Positions 53,935 through 62,096 of a DNA stretch of 64,000 nt are shown here, piece after piece. Position 1 is the stretch's first letter. Every line of letters begins with the position of its first letter. A program made the position numbers and the translations under genes. Location of the stretch: NCBI GenBank assembly GCA_035935655.1, contig DASYWW010000037.1, positions 62,001-126,000 on the forward strand, read 5' to 3'. This stretch comes from Candidatus Bathyarchaeia archaeon (GTDB lineage: Archaea; Thermoproteota; Bathyarchaeia; 40CM-2-53-6). Under the pieces are notes generated by a model, which worked only from the letters and a program-made list of their open reading frames with translations, searched no databases and was not told where the DNA came from.

Positions 53935-54309
53935 ATGTCCAGAAAAGCCTTAGTGATAGGAGCTCAATCGGTTCTGAACATTTTCTTGGCCGGCTGGCTT
54001 TACAATGAGTACGTTCACAACAGGTTCATGCAGGACTATCTATCCAGCACATTCTCTCCTACGAGTCTCGCATTGCCGGTGGGATTGGTGGCAGTTGCCG
54101 CAGTCGCGGGAGGCTCACTTACTGCTTACTCAAGAAGACACCACATCTCAACAGGTCGTATATCACTTGGTCTCAAGACAGAGATGCTCGCTGGCACCGA
54201 AGAGAAATTGGCGCTTCTAGATACGTGTCCGTTCTGTAGTGTACCGCTCAAGAATATCTCAGAGAATCGTTTTCAATGCAGGAAATGCCGTAGATACTTC
54301 AAGAAATAG
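53935..54309 (+). CDS. Two-helix membrane protein with C-terminal zinc ribbon (D)
   Basis: 124 residues. Helix 1 (VLNIFLAGWLYNEYVHNRFMQ) carries the same W-L-x-x-E/Q-Y pattern as proteins B and C of the 31-33 kb cluster; helix 2 (LPVGLVAVAAVAGGSLTA) follows after about 25 residues. The tail ends in a zinc ribbon (CPFC, then CRKC). It shows that this two-helix module is reused with different tails. It is followed on the same strand by a PIN-like gene; function unknown. Confidence 0.68.
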   Translation: MSRKALVIGAQSVLNIFLAGWLYNEYVHNRFMQDYLSSTFSPTSLALPVGLVAVAAVAGGSLTAYSRRHHISTGRISLGLKTEMLAGTEEKLALLDTCPFCSVPLKNISENRFQCRKCRRYFKK

Positions 54310-54398
54310 AAAACTCCGGTCTCCTCAGAACCATCACTGGGAAAGCTTCTAAGGAAGCGCCCGTCGAAACTCCTGCCAAACCGAAGCGCGTCCAGAAT

Positions 54399-54680
54399 AT
54401 GCAACGACCTACAGTCCTCCTTGACGAACAGTTGTTTGGGCTAGATGAATATCTTAGAGATCTCGGCTGGACAACAACAAAGGTACGACCGGGAATTACG
54501 GATGATGCAGTCGTCAATCTCGCGAAGGATAACAAATACATCGTGGTAAGCCTTGACAAGAAGCTCCTCAGCAGGTGTCGGGTAATGGGAATCCCCTCAG
54601 TTGACCTTGGACTCGAGGTACAAGCCAAGATCGTACATGAGTCACTCCAGAGAATCGTCGCCAGCAAGGCGCGTCCTTGA
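54399..54680 (+). CDS. PIN-like (DUF5615/Mut7-C-related) protein
   Basis: 93 residues. VLLDEQLFGLDEYLRDLGW, DDAVVNLAKDNKYIVVSLDKKLLSRC has the conserved acidic pairs of small PIN-like nucleases of the DUF5615/Mut7-C type. No antitoxin-like gene is obvious next to it, though the following gene is a candidate. Probably acts on RNA. Confidence 0.75.
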   Translation: MQRPTVLLDEQLFGLDEYLRDLGWTTTKVRPGITDDAVVNLAKDNKYIVVSLDKKLLSRCRVMGIPSVDLGLEVQAKIVHESLQRIVASKARP

Positions 54681-54714
54681 ACGATTTGTTAGTCTCTAGG
54701 AGAGAGTTCTCACG

Positions 54715-55230
54715 TTGAACAGTGAAAAGGTGGCCGACGATGTCTCTCAGTATCTTCAGGAAGCGAGTTACTATCTACGGAAGAGAGGTCTCAGCATGGA
54801 ACAGGTATCCAAGGCACTTGAAATTTCGGAACAGGAGGCGACCCGACTTTGTCAAGAATTCGAATCAAGGATAGCCTCTGGTGATGCAGTAGAAAATGAA
54901 GTCGACAGGAACCTCTGGGAAGATGTTTACAATGACTCTGTTGGCAACGAGAAGATAACCTTCGTGAGAGACAACGGGTTCTATCATTGTAGACGAGCCG
55001 ACCTAGACAAGATGGAATCCCCGGCGCTCATGGCGATTTTTGAGACGAGCAAGAAATTCCTCGATTTTGATATGTACAGAAGATATCTGGACAGCAAGCC
55101 ACCAGTGGGCTACGATCCAATGGCGATGCAGAGACAGATTAAGCGAGCTGTTGACTTGATCGAGCAAGTCTTGAAACGTAGATGGGAGAACGGAGGGTCA
55201 AAAGGGAATGACAGCACGTCTTCAGGCTGA
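54715..55230 (+). CDS. Helical protein with N-terminal HTH-like segment
   Basis: 171 residues. The N-terminus (LRKRGLSMEQVSKALEISEQEATRLCQEF) looks like a helix-turn-helix; the rest is helical with many Arg, Asp and Tyr. TTG start, 34 bases behind the PIN-like gene, in the same direction. It may regulate or inhibit it, a guess from position. No family recognised. Confidence 0.6.
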   Translation: MNSEKVADDVSQYLQEASYYLRKRGLSMEQVSKALEISEQEATRLCQEFESRIASGDAVENEVDRNLWEDVYNDSVGNEKITFVRDNGFYHCRRADLDKMESPALMAIFETSKKFLDFDMYRRYLDSKPPVGYDPMAMQRQIKRAVDLIEQVLKRRWENGGSKGNDSTSSG

Positions 55231-55292
55231 CGCTCGACCCCTCCACGCCTTGGCCTAGAGCTAAACCCGATAAACCCCAGAATTGGTTCAAG

Positions 55293-56582
55293 GTGAGAGA
55301 TTTGTCGCTAGAAGGATTCGAAGTCGCAATTGTCGGCGCAGGTCCGGCAGGGAGCGCCGCCGCAATAACACTCGCGCGAGAAGGCGTCCAAGTTCTGCTT
55401 GTTGAGCGCGGCACCTTTCCAGGTTCGAAGAACGTCTTTGGTGGAAGGATCTATAGTTACGCGGTCAAACGTCTGCTTGGAGATCTATGGAAGGATGCGC
55501 CTGTTGAAAGATTTGTGAGAAAAGAGGGGATCACGTTTATGACGGCGGAAAGCTCGTTCGGCGTCGAATTCGAATCGAAGGATCCGACTGGAAGCTTCAC
55601 ATCTATCCGAGCCAAGTTTGACAAGTGGCTGGCCGAGCAAGCCGAGAAAGCAGGCGCCTCTCTAATAACAGATTCAAGAGTTGACGATCTAATAATCGAT
55701 GGCGGTCGAGTTAGGGGAATAGTCGCCGGTCAAGATAAGATCCCAACAGACGCCGTGATCGCCTGCGATGGAACCACTACAAACCTCGCGCGCAAGGCCG
55801 GACTGACAGCCATGCTTGAGCCTTACGAGATGTCGATTGGCATGAAAGACGTCATCGAACTCCCTCCAAACAAGATTGAAGAACGCCTTGGTCTTGAGCC
55901 AGAAGAAGGAGCAGCCCACGTATTTGTTGGAGAATGCTCTGGCGGACTTCGAGGCGGAGGCTTTCTCTACACTAACAAAGATAGCCTGGCCTTAGGAATG
56001 GTTGTTGGGGCGGACGATACGTCGACGAGGGCAGTCCCGTCCCACACAGTGATGGACAAGCTGCGAAACCACCGCAAGGTTCGGCGACTCATAAGAGACG
56101 GGAAGACAATCGAATACGAGGCTCACATGATCCCCGAAGCAGGGCCAAAGATGCTAACCAGGCCCTACACGGGAGGCATGCTCGTGGCAGGAGACGCGGC
56201 TGGACATCTGCTCAACAATGGCTACACGTTCAGAGGCGTCGACATGGCAATTGTCTCAGGCATTGCTGCGGCCCAAACAATTCTTGAGGCTCGCAAGAGA
56301 AAGGACTTTTCAGCTCAATCACTCCACACTTACGAAAGAAAGCTGAGGGAGGAGCCGGCCCTCAAAGACATGTATACTTTCAGCAAAGTGCCAAGATACC
56401 TACGCAACGACAGACTGTACAATGTGTACCCTGAGCTAGTTTGCAATGCTGCAGAGGCAGTCTATCGCGTTGATGGAAATGGAAAGCGAAAAATCTACAA
56501 GGAAGTGAGGGCACAGACGAAAGGTAAGGTCTCCACAATGAGTTTGATACGGGACCTTCTTGCAGGAGCGAGGACATTCTAG
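55293..56582 (+). CDS. fixC: FixC-type electron-transfer flavoprotein dehydrogenase
   Basis: 429 residues with an N-terminal FAD motif (AIVGAGPAGSAAAITLAREG near 10) and the GDAAGHLLNNGYTFRGVDMA region near 302 typical of FixC and ETF:quinone oxidoreductase. It takes electrons from the FixAB flavoprotein and hands them on through FixX, in a chain linked to a quinone. The start GTG is shortly before the first strand. It is followed by fixX after 2 bases. Confidence 0.93.
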   Translation: MRDLSLEGFEVAIVGAGPAGSAAAITLAREGVQVLLVERGTFPGSKNVFGGRIYSYAVKRLLGDLWKDAPVERFVRKEGITFMTAESSFGVEFESKDPTGSFTSIRAKFDKWLAEQAEKAGASLITDSRVDDLIIDGGRVRGIVAGQDKIPTDAVIACDGTTTNLARKAGLTAMLEPYEMSIGMKDVIELPPNKIEERLGLEPEEGAAHVFVGECSGGLRGGGFLYTNKDSLALGMVVGADDTSTRAVPSHTVMDKLRNHRKVRRLIRDGKTIEYEAHMIPEAGPKMLTRPYTGGMLVAGDAAGHLLNNGYTFRGVDMAIVSGIAAAQTILEARKRKDFSAQSLHTYERKLREEPALKDMYTFSKVPRYLRNDRLYNVYPELVCNAAEAVYRVDGNGKRKIYKEVRAQTKGKVSTMSLIRDLLAGARTF

Positions 56583-56584
56583 AC

Positions 56585-56881
56585 ATGTCTGAGAAACAAG
56601 AGGAGATGAGTCTCGACAAACGATTAGCCCTAGTTAGCTTCAGCAAGGACCCCGAACCGTTTATTGTGGTGGACACTAAGCTCTGTCAACAATGCGAAAA
56701 GAAGCCATGCCTCTACATCTGTCCAGCCCAGGTGTACTCATGGCAGGACCAGCTGAATTACAACACCGAGGGTTGTATGGAAACTGGCGCCTGTCTAATC
56801 GTTTGTCACAAGATCGGTGCCAAAGCCATTAGCTGGAAATACCCCTCTGGCGGAAAGGGAGTAAGCTTCAAGCTAGGCTGA
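56585..56881 (+). CDS. fixX: FixX-type ferredoxin
   Basis: 98 residues. The first cluster motif is complete (CQQCEKKPCLYICPA). The second reads CMETGACLIVC, where the Cys normally at the third-after position is Thr, so only seven of eight Cys are present. The C-terminal SWKYPSGGKGVSFKLG is typical of FixX. One cluster may be [3Fe-4S] or missing. Placed 2 bases after fixC. Confidence 0.92.
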   Translation: MSEKQEEMSLDKRLALVSFSKDPEPFIVVDTKLCQQCEKKPCLYICPAQVYSWQDQLNYNTEGCMETGACLIVCHKIGAKAISWKYPSGGKGVSFKLG

Positions 56882-56936
56882 GCCTGGAAACCCTCTTAAC
56901 CAGCAACGTATCGTCTTCGCAGACAGGAAATCAGGA

Positions 56937-57305
56937 ATGAGCAGCCAAATGGTCGAGATAGCTCACGAACCACTGAAACGGATCGTCATCCGAGAACTCG
57001 TCAAATACGATAACCCGCAACAGCTAGTCAGTGCGTTATCGTTCATCATGAAAATGGGACAGCCCGTGCTACTGACATGGGCTGAAAGCATGGTGTTTGT
57101 ATCACAGCCAATCCCTCCCTCAGACATGCCTGAGGAATATGCTCGCGGGGAACTCTACATAGCGTCAATAAGCTATGCACCCATGGCCGAATTTGTCCAC
57201 AACGTTAAGTCGGGAAACATTGAGATGCCCGTGATAGACGTGTCTCGAAGCCCGCTTAGTCAAGAACTTGCAAGATTCCTAAAGTCAAAGCTGGACGACG
57301 CCTAA
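56937..57305 (+). CDS. Conserved-looking small protein linked to fix genes
   Basis: 122 residues, soluble alpha/beta (RIVIRELVKYDNPQQLVSALSF, GQPVLLTWAESMVFVS, YIASISYAPMAEFVHN). Starts 55 bases after fixX on the same strand and ends 8 bases before the end of fixB, which runs the other way. No family recognised; the position suggests a link to the Fix chain. ATG start with a long AT-poor leader. Confidence 0.65.
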   Translation: MSSQMVEIAHEPLKRIVIRELVKYDNPQQLVSALSFIMKMGQPVLLTWAESMVFVSQPIPPSDMPEEYARGELYIASISYAPMAEFVHNVKSGNIEMPVIDVSRSPLSQELARFLKSKLDDA

Positions 57306-57313
57306 CAAACCCG

Positions 57314-58297
57314 TTAGTTCTTACCATAGTACTTTTTCATCTCCTGAGTGAGAGCAGGGACAACTTCGAAAACATCTCCGACAATCCCGTAGTCCGCGAA
57401 CCCGAAAATTGGGGCCTCAGGGTCCTTGTTGATAGCGACTATCACCTTCGAGTTTATCATGCCAACTCTATGTTGAATGGCTCCAGAGATGCCGCATGCG
57501 ATGTAGAGGGTTGGGGAAACGGTTCTACCCGTTTGTCCAACCTGGTCTGAGTGCGGCCTCCAGCCGGCATCGACAGAGGCTCTCGAAGCTCCTACAACCC
57601 CGCCCATTACGCTTGCAAGGTCTTCCAGAATCTTGTAGTTCTCAGGCCCGCCCATCCCTCTTCCCCCTGACACGATAATTCCTGCCTCAGTTAGGTCCTG
57701 TTTCTTTGCCCCGTGTGTGGCGAATTCCTTTACGGTCATTCTCGTCGTAGGCTTGTGGAATGGGGGATACTCGATCGACGGACTGGTTGGAGGGACTCTT
57801 TCCTTCGCGGTGAATACATTTGGACGAAGGGTTGCAACCTTGGGATTCCCCCTCATCTTGACCTTTAGCAACACTTTGCCTGCGTAGGCAGGGCGAGTTG
57901 CAATGAGCTCATCGTTTCTGAGCTCCAGATCGGTGCACTCGGTTGCGACAACCGTGTTGAGATGGATCGCGAGACGCGGTGCTAGGTCCTTGCCGGTTGA
58001 AGTGGCTGGAATGAGGATGATGCTAGGGTTAATCTTCTTCGCCAAGTCTAGGGCGATTTGTCGATAGAAATCTGGCTGGAAGAGACTCAAAGACTCGTCG
58101 TCTACTACGGAAACCTTGTCCGCGCCGAACTTACCGAGAGAATGTGCCTGATCCCGTATTCTATGTCCTATTGACAATGTGTGAACTTCGCTCTTTGAGA
58201 GGTCGGCCAGCCGTCTCGCCTCTGTTACAGCTTCAAATGCAGATTTTCGGAATTCGCTTCCGGAGGATTCCGCGAAGACAAGTATTGGGCCTGGCAT
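57314..58297 (-). CDS. fixB: Electron transfer flavoprotein alpha subunit (FixB)
   Basis: 327 residues. The N-terminal part ILVFAESSGSEFRKS and the C-terminal FAD domain (GGRGMGGPENYKILEDLASVMGG near 210, ASRASVDAGWRPHSDQVGQTGRTVSPTLY, AINKDPEAPIFGFADYGIVGD) match EtfA/FixB. It pairs with the beta subunit just upstream (gap 3 bases) and accepts electrons from acyl-CoA dehydrogenase or NADH. Confidence 0.95.
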   Translation of the reverse strand: MPGPILVFAESSGSEFRKSAFEAVTEARRLADLSKSEVHTLSIGHRIRDQAHSLGKFGADKVSVVDDESLSLFQPDFYRQIALDLAKKINPSIILIPATSTGKDLAPRLAIHLNTVVATECTDLELRNDELIATRPAYAGKVLLKVKMRGNPKVATLRPNVFTAKERVPPTSPSIEYPPFHKPTTRMTVKEFATHGAKKQDLTEAGIIVSGGRGMGGPENYKILEDLASVMGGVVGASRASVDAGWRPHSDQVGQTGRTVSPTLYIACGISGAIQHRVGMINSKVIVAINKDPEAPIFGFADYGIVGDVFEVVPALTQEMKKYYGKN

Positions 58298-58300
58298 GTG

Positions 58301-59110
58301 CTAGATCACTTTAGCTTCTTCGTGCAGAACCTTGACCAACAGTGGGACGGCCTCGACGCCCTTTCCTAGAACTCTGCCGGGAGGGCGGGGTGCAGGGTAT
58401 TGGACCGAGACCGTCTCTAGCACGCCGGGGAACTGTTGAGGCTCTTTCATGAGAATAGCCTTCTTTCTAGCGGCGACTAACTCTCGAAGGGAAGCATACC
58501 GAGGAACCGTCAAGTCTTTCTCGGCGGTAAATGCAGATGGAAGCGTAGCTTCGACGATGATTACTCCTCCCTCAACCTCTCGATGAGCTACGGCTTTGCC
58601 GGAGGAGATGTCGAGTTTGACGATTTGAGTGACGCATGGGATTCCAAGAAGCTCGGCAACCATCAGGCCTACTTGTTGATTGTCATCGTCAACACCTTTC
58701 TTGCCAAATAGTAGAACATCAAATTCGACAGCCTTCAATTCAGCCGCAATTGCTCGAGCAACCGCGCTTGGGTCATCCGGAAAATTTTCGCTCTTGAGAT
58801 GGATGGCCCTGTCTGCGCCAAGCGCAAGGGCTTTGAGAATTACGCTGGTTGACTTCTCTGGTCCGAGCGTGAGAATCGTGACCTCTCCGCCATGTTTTTC
58901 CTTCAGCTGGACGCCTTGTTCCAAGGCGTATTCCTCGTAAGGGTTGATCACGAACTCCGCATCGGTAGTAACGATTGACTTCCCATCTGGCGCTATCTTG
59001 ATGCGAGTTGCTGTGTCCGGAACGCGCCGCACGCACACGACTATTTTCAGTTCTCGCCCGCCTTTGGTGAACGCAAGTTGGGCCGAAGAATAAGGTTTCC
59101 TCGAAAGCAA
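58301..59110 (-). CDS. fixA: Electron transfer flavoprotein beta subunit (FixA)
   Basis: 269 residues from TTG 59110; the family begins about 21 residues in (KIVVCVRRVPDTAT), where a CTG lies, so the true start may be later. DAEFVINPYEEYALEQGVQLK and VDDDNQQVGLMVAELLGIPCVTQ are the EtfB/FixA marks. With FixB, FixC and FixX it makes a complete set; such sets can perform electron bifurcation. Divergent from tatA with about 70 bases between. Confidence 0.95.
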   Translation of the reverse strand: MLSRKPYSSAQLAFTKGGRELKIVVCVRRVPDTATRIKIAPDGKSIVTTDAEFVINPYEEYALEQGVQLKEKHGGEVTILTLGPEKSTSVILKALALGADRAIHLKSENFPDDPSAVARAIAAELKAVEFDVLLFGKKGVDDDNQQVGLMVAELLGIPCVTQIVKLDISSGKAVAHREVEGGVIIVEATLPSAFTAEKDLTVPRYASLRELVAARKKAILMKEPQQFPGVLETVSVQYPAPRPPGRVLGKGVEAVPLLVKVLHEEAKVI

Positions 59111-59179
59111 TGGGTTTCTGTACTAATTATGGTAAACAGTTAAAGCCCGGAACTCATTGACACTTGAGACGAGAAAAGT

Positions 59180-59467
59180 ATGGCTTTAGGAGACCCGTTC
59201 CAGATCCTACTGATACTGGGCGTACTTGCCGTAATACTGATCTGGGGCCCACAAAAGATACCGGAGCTAGCGAGGTCCATCGGAAGGGCACGCAAAGAAT
59301 TCGACGACGCTTCGAAGGGACTTACGAATCCCATCTCTTCCTCTCAGCCGAGCCTCTCTGCGTCTGACCCACTGACCGATACCGCCCATAAGTTGGGAAT
59401 CAATACCCAAGGCAAGACTCGACAAGAGATATCTGACGAGATCGTCAAAGCAGCCCAGACAAAGTAG
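59180..59467 (+). CDS. tatA: Twin-arginine translocase subunit TatA
   Basis: 95 residues. One N-terminal helix (ILLILGVLAVILIWG) then the amphipathic PQKIPELARSIGRARKEFDD and a polar tail with a second helix near the end. Typical TatA/E. Together with tatC 100 bases downstream it forms the minimal Tat system; a Tat-signal protein is 2 kb further on. Confidence 0.92.
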   Translation: MALGDPFQILLILGVLAVILIWGPQKIPELARSIGRARKEFDDASKGLTNPISSSQPSLSASDPLTDTAHKLGINTQGKTRQEISDEIVKAAQTK

Positions 59468-59573
59468 TCGAACAAGTTCCCGCCTTCACGGTTAGCCGCT
59501 ACCTACTTGTTATGAGGCCAGTTGAAGACGGTCGGAGAATCATATTGGGCATCGATTGGAACAGTAAGGGAGA

Positions 59574-60473
59574 GTGAAGCTTTCGGAAGAAGAACGATCT
59601 CGGGATAAAGTTCTCCCCCTGTGGGATCATATCTCAGAGCTTTCCAAACGAGTCAAGGTTTGGATCTATTCCTTTGTTATTGCAACGCTCTTCTACCTTG
59701 CATTCCCATCTGACTTATCGTTCTTACAGAACCCCTTCCAAGTGTACCATCCAATAATCACGACCATTCTCGGTGGCATTAGGACTAGACTGTTGCCCTC
59801 GCAGTACATACTGATCGGGGGAACAGTCACCACGCCTCTGGAACTAATCGTCGTAGGATCGGCGGTGTTCGGATTCGCCACAAGTGTCCCTGTACTCGCG
59901 TACGAAGTGTACAAGTTTGTAGACCCGGCAATCAAGCCGAGCGAAAAACAGTCGGTGTACCCGTTCGTCGCTGCGTTTTCCATCTTGTTTTTGGTGGGGG
60001 CGTCGTTCGCGTTTTTCGTTCTGCTTCCGTTCATATTCTTATTCTCTCTGCCCTTCTTCCAGGCTGTCGGAATATCGACCTTCATTTACGCGGACCAATT
60101 CTACAACCTCGTTTTCTTCGTCATGGTTCTCGCAGGCTTTGCCTTCACGATCCCTGTCTTCTTCGTGCTGTTGGTCAAATTGCATGTTCTCGGGACCAAG
60201 ATGCTAACCAAGAATCGGAAGTATGTCTGGGCCTCAATCTTGGTTTTGACGGCGATAGCATCACCAGACGGTGGACCTTTGGCCGACGTCGCACTGTTTG
60301 TTCCGATAATCGTCCTTCTGGAAGGTGCAATCTGGTATGCCAAGCGGTACGAAAAGGGACGAGCGGAAAACGAATTGAGTACACCGCCTGTCGAAATCAC
60401 ATGCAACTATTGTGGGGGAGACATGGACGCAAGCGGAGTCTTCTGCGGTCGTTGTGGAAAATCAAGGTTCTAG
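59574..60473 (+). CDS. tatC: Twin-arginine translocase subunit TatC with C-terminal zinc ribbon
   Basis: 299 residues. The N-terminal cytoplasmic Pro-Leu-Trp-Asp-His-Ile-Ser-Glu-Leu motif (near 17) and six helices match TatC, which recognises the twin-arginine signal. The C-terminus, about 40 residues after the last helix, has CNYCGGDMDASGVFCGRCG, a zinc ribbon not usual in TatC. GTG start. The zinc part could bind a cargo chaperone or only stabilise the tail. Confidence 0.92.
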   Translation: MKLSEEERSRDKVLPLWDHISELSKRVKVWIYSFVIATLFYLAFPSDLSFLQNPFQVYHPIITTILGGIRTRLLPSQYILIGGTVTTPLELIVVGSAVFGFATSVPVLAYEVYKFVDPAIKPSEKQSVYPFVAAFSILFLVGASFAFFVLLPFIFLFSLPFFQAVGISTFIYADQFYNLVFFVMVLAGFAFTIPVFFVLLVKLHVLGTKMLTKNRKYVWASILVLTAIASPDGGPLADVALFVPIIVLLEGAIWYAKRYEKGRAENELSTPPVEITCNYCGGDMDASGVFCGRCGKSRF

Positions 60474-60797
60474 CCTTGATGCTATTCTCTCGCCGGAGAC
60501 TCCGGATCGGTTAATAGAGCCTGATTCGAGGTTCGCAGTAGATGATGAATTTCCGCAAAACACGCGGACGGAGCGTTCTCAGCCGACGCAATGACGAACG
60601 ACATCGGGCGGGCTGATGATAGAACACTGTCCGCCCGAATCTCATCCTTCCGAATTTCCTTACGACCATGGTCTTTTATGACTGAGTCAGGAAGGTCGTG
60701 ACGAAAGTCCGACCTCACTGAGACATTCGGAGAAATATTATGACGAGACCAAAGAAGGAATTCAACTGGACCCGCCTGACAATCTCAGGGTAGACTC
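60474..60797. other. Intergenic region with hairpins
   Basis: About 320 bases after tatC. Stem AGGTCG/CGACCT at 60694-60716 closes a loop with TGACGAAAGTC, and GCGGACGG...CCGTC-like pieces occur near 60580-60640. A C/D-box-like pattern (TGATGA, TGACGA, CTGA) was noticed near 60540-60616 but spacing is poor. It may hold a small RNA; no gene is called. Confidence 0.35.
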
Positions 60798-61223
60798 ATG
60801 ATAATGATAAAGTCGCAACCGCTTTCTGAACTTGGTCAACTCCTTCATAAGATCCCATTTTTACAAACCACGTCAAGAGAAGACCCAAGGGTCTCTCTCT
60901 ACGGCGAGAAATACCTCAAACGACTCCTGTGGTATCTGTTCGCCGGAACGCGTGGAGGACCTAGCAGGGCTGAGATCATTAAGGCACTGCAGAATCGTCC
61001 TTGCAACGCAAATCAACTCGCGCAGATCCTCCGCGTTGACTACAAAACCATCCAGCACCATGTTGGGGTTCTAGAAGAGAATGGGCTGATCATTCCCTCG
61101 AACAAGGGATCGTATGGTGCTGTTCTCTTTCTTACCCCCAAGATGGAGGAAGCTCTTCCAATCCTCGACGAGATTTGGAGTAAAATTGGAAGAAGAAAGA
61201 TAAACGAAACAAATGTGGAGTAA
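60798..61223 (+). CDS. Winged-helix transcription regulator
   Basis: 141 residues. The central winged helix (RAEIIKALQNRPCNANQLAQIL, DYKTIQHHVGVLEENGLII, then GAVLFLTP) is ArsR-type and very common in Thermoproteota. The N-terminal 50 residues are extra, the C-terminal ones helical. It is followed after 10 bases by a three-helix membrane protein; such HTH-membrane pairs occur often in these archaea. ATG 60798, with a second ATG two codons on. Confidence 0.8.
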   Translation: MIMIKSQPLSELGQLLHKIPFLQTTSREDPRVSLYGEKYLKRLLWYLFAGTRGGPSRAEIIKALQNRPCNANQLAQILRVDYKTIQHHVGVLEENGLIIPSNKGSYGAVLFLTPKMEEALPILDEIWSKIGRRKINETNVE

Positions 61224-61233
61224 GTGAGCGAGC

Positions 61234-61536
61234 TTGGGTTTTGCACTATGGGCTAGCGCCATAGCCGCTTTTGCGAACATAGCAATGACCCTTGCGTTGC
61301 TGGCGATTTATCTGGGGACATATAGAAAGGTCAAGTCTTCTTTCACAATGGGTCTAGTTCTCTTTGGGAGTTTTTTTGTAGTCTTAAACCTGGCAATTCT
61401 GGTCTTCTGGCTCTTTCTCTTCGAAAACGTGAGTTCAGCCGGCACTCTTGTGGATCAAGCCTCGACCTACATGCTCCTCGTGAACGTGGGGGAAGCCCTA
61501 GCCTTGGCAAATCTACTAAGAGTGACGTGGAAATAG
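61234..61536 (+). CDS. Three-helix membrane protein paired with the regulator
   Basis: 100 residues with three hydrophobic segments (LWASAIAAFANIAMTLALLAIYLG, MGLVLFGSFFVVLNLAILVFWLF, MLLVNVGEALALANLL). TTG start just behind the winged-helix gene. The two are likely cotranscribed, and the membrane protein may pass a signal to the regulator. No substrate known. Confidence 0.7.
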   Translation: MGFALWASAIAAFANIAMTLALLAIYLGTYRKVKSSFTMGLVLFGSFFVVLNLAILVFWLFLFENVSSAGTLVDQASTYMLLVNVGEALALANLLRVTWK

Positions 61537-61700
61537 AGCGCGGGAGTACCTCTCCTCTCACTACCACCCTTCCAGAAATCGTCGGATCGTGCAGAAGCTT
61601 CGCGCTGTTGGCCAGCGGCATAGCGGGCTATACCCGCATTTGTCCGCCAAGCATGGCTAAGCTATCGATTACTCTGGAAGCACGTCCTTGATAGCTATCT

Positions 61701-62093
61701 TTGGATAGAATATGGGCTAGATTCCGGGCAGATTTGGAAAAACCGTTAAAAATCAATCGGAGCCATGTCGACCAGAAATCCTTGAAAGATAACAAGAAGA
61801 CTGACGAGAAAGTTCAGTCCGAAGCGGACTACAGCAACAAGATATCCCGAAGAGATTTCCTGAAATTCGGTGTCGGCGCTGCCGCTGTGGCTGCAGGTGC
61901 CACAGCCCTCATAGGCAAAATCCCGGTCCCAGCAGAGCAAGCGAAAACGCCTGCGGCTAACAATAGCCCGGAGCCCATTGTCGCTTCTGTAAGTGGTGAT
62001 CAGCTAACAGTCATGAACGGACTGGTTTCGGTGAAAGTGAAGGATGCAGGGTTAGCTGCTCAGATCGCAGAAAAGCTGCGAGAAGGGAACTAG
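61701..62093 (+). CDS. Tat-signal protein, small, probable carrier of the DUF4331 protein
   Basis: 130 residues, TTG start. A 45-residue polar lead is followed by a twin-arginine signal, ISRRDFLKFGVGAAAVAAG, with a hydrophobic stretch and an Ala/Pro region, then a short beta-alpha piece (GDQLTVMNGLVSVKVKDAGLAAQIAEKL). The stop is UAG, in the same frame as the next gene, 3 bases ahead of its TTG. It may be the exported partner that takes the DUF4331 protein through Tat, or the two were once one gene. Confidence 0.72.
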   Translation: MDRIWARFRADLEKPLKINRSHVDQKSLKDNKKTDEKVQSEADYSNKISRRDFLKFGVGAAAVAAGATALIGKIPVPAEQAKTPAANNSPEPIVASVSGDQLTVMNGLVSVKVKDAGLAAQIAEKLREGN

Positions 62094-62096
62094 AAC

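Noticed and set aside
60540-60616. C/D-box-like pattern (TGATGA, TGACGA, CTGA)
   Set aside because: Distances between the boxes are too long and terminal stem pairing is not evident.
62091-62093. Pyrrolysine at the in-frame UAG
   Set aside because: No pyl genes are visible in the window and a TTG restart at the exact mature end explains the arrangement; kept only as an alternative.
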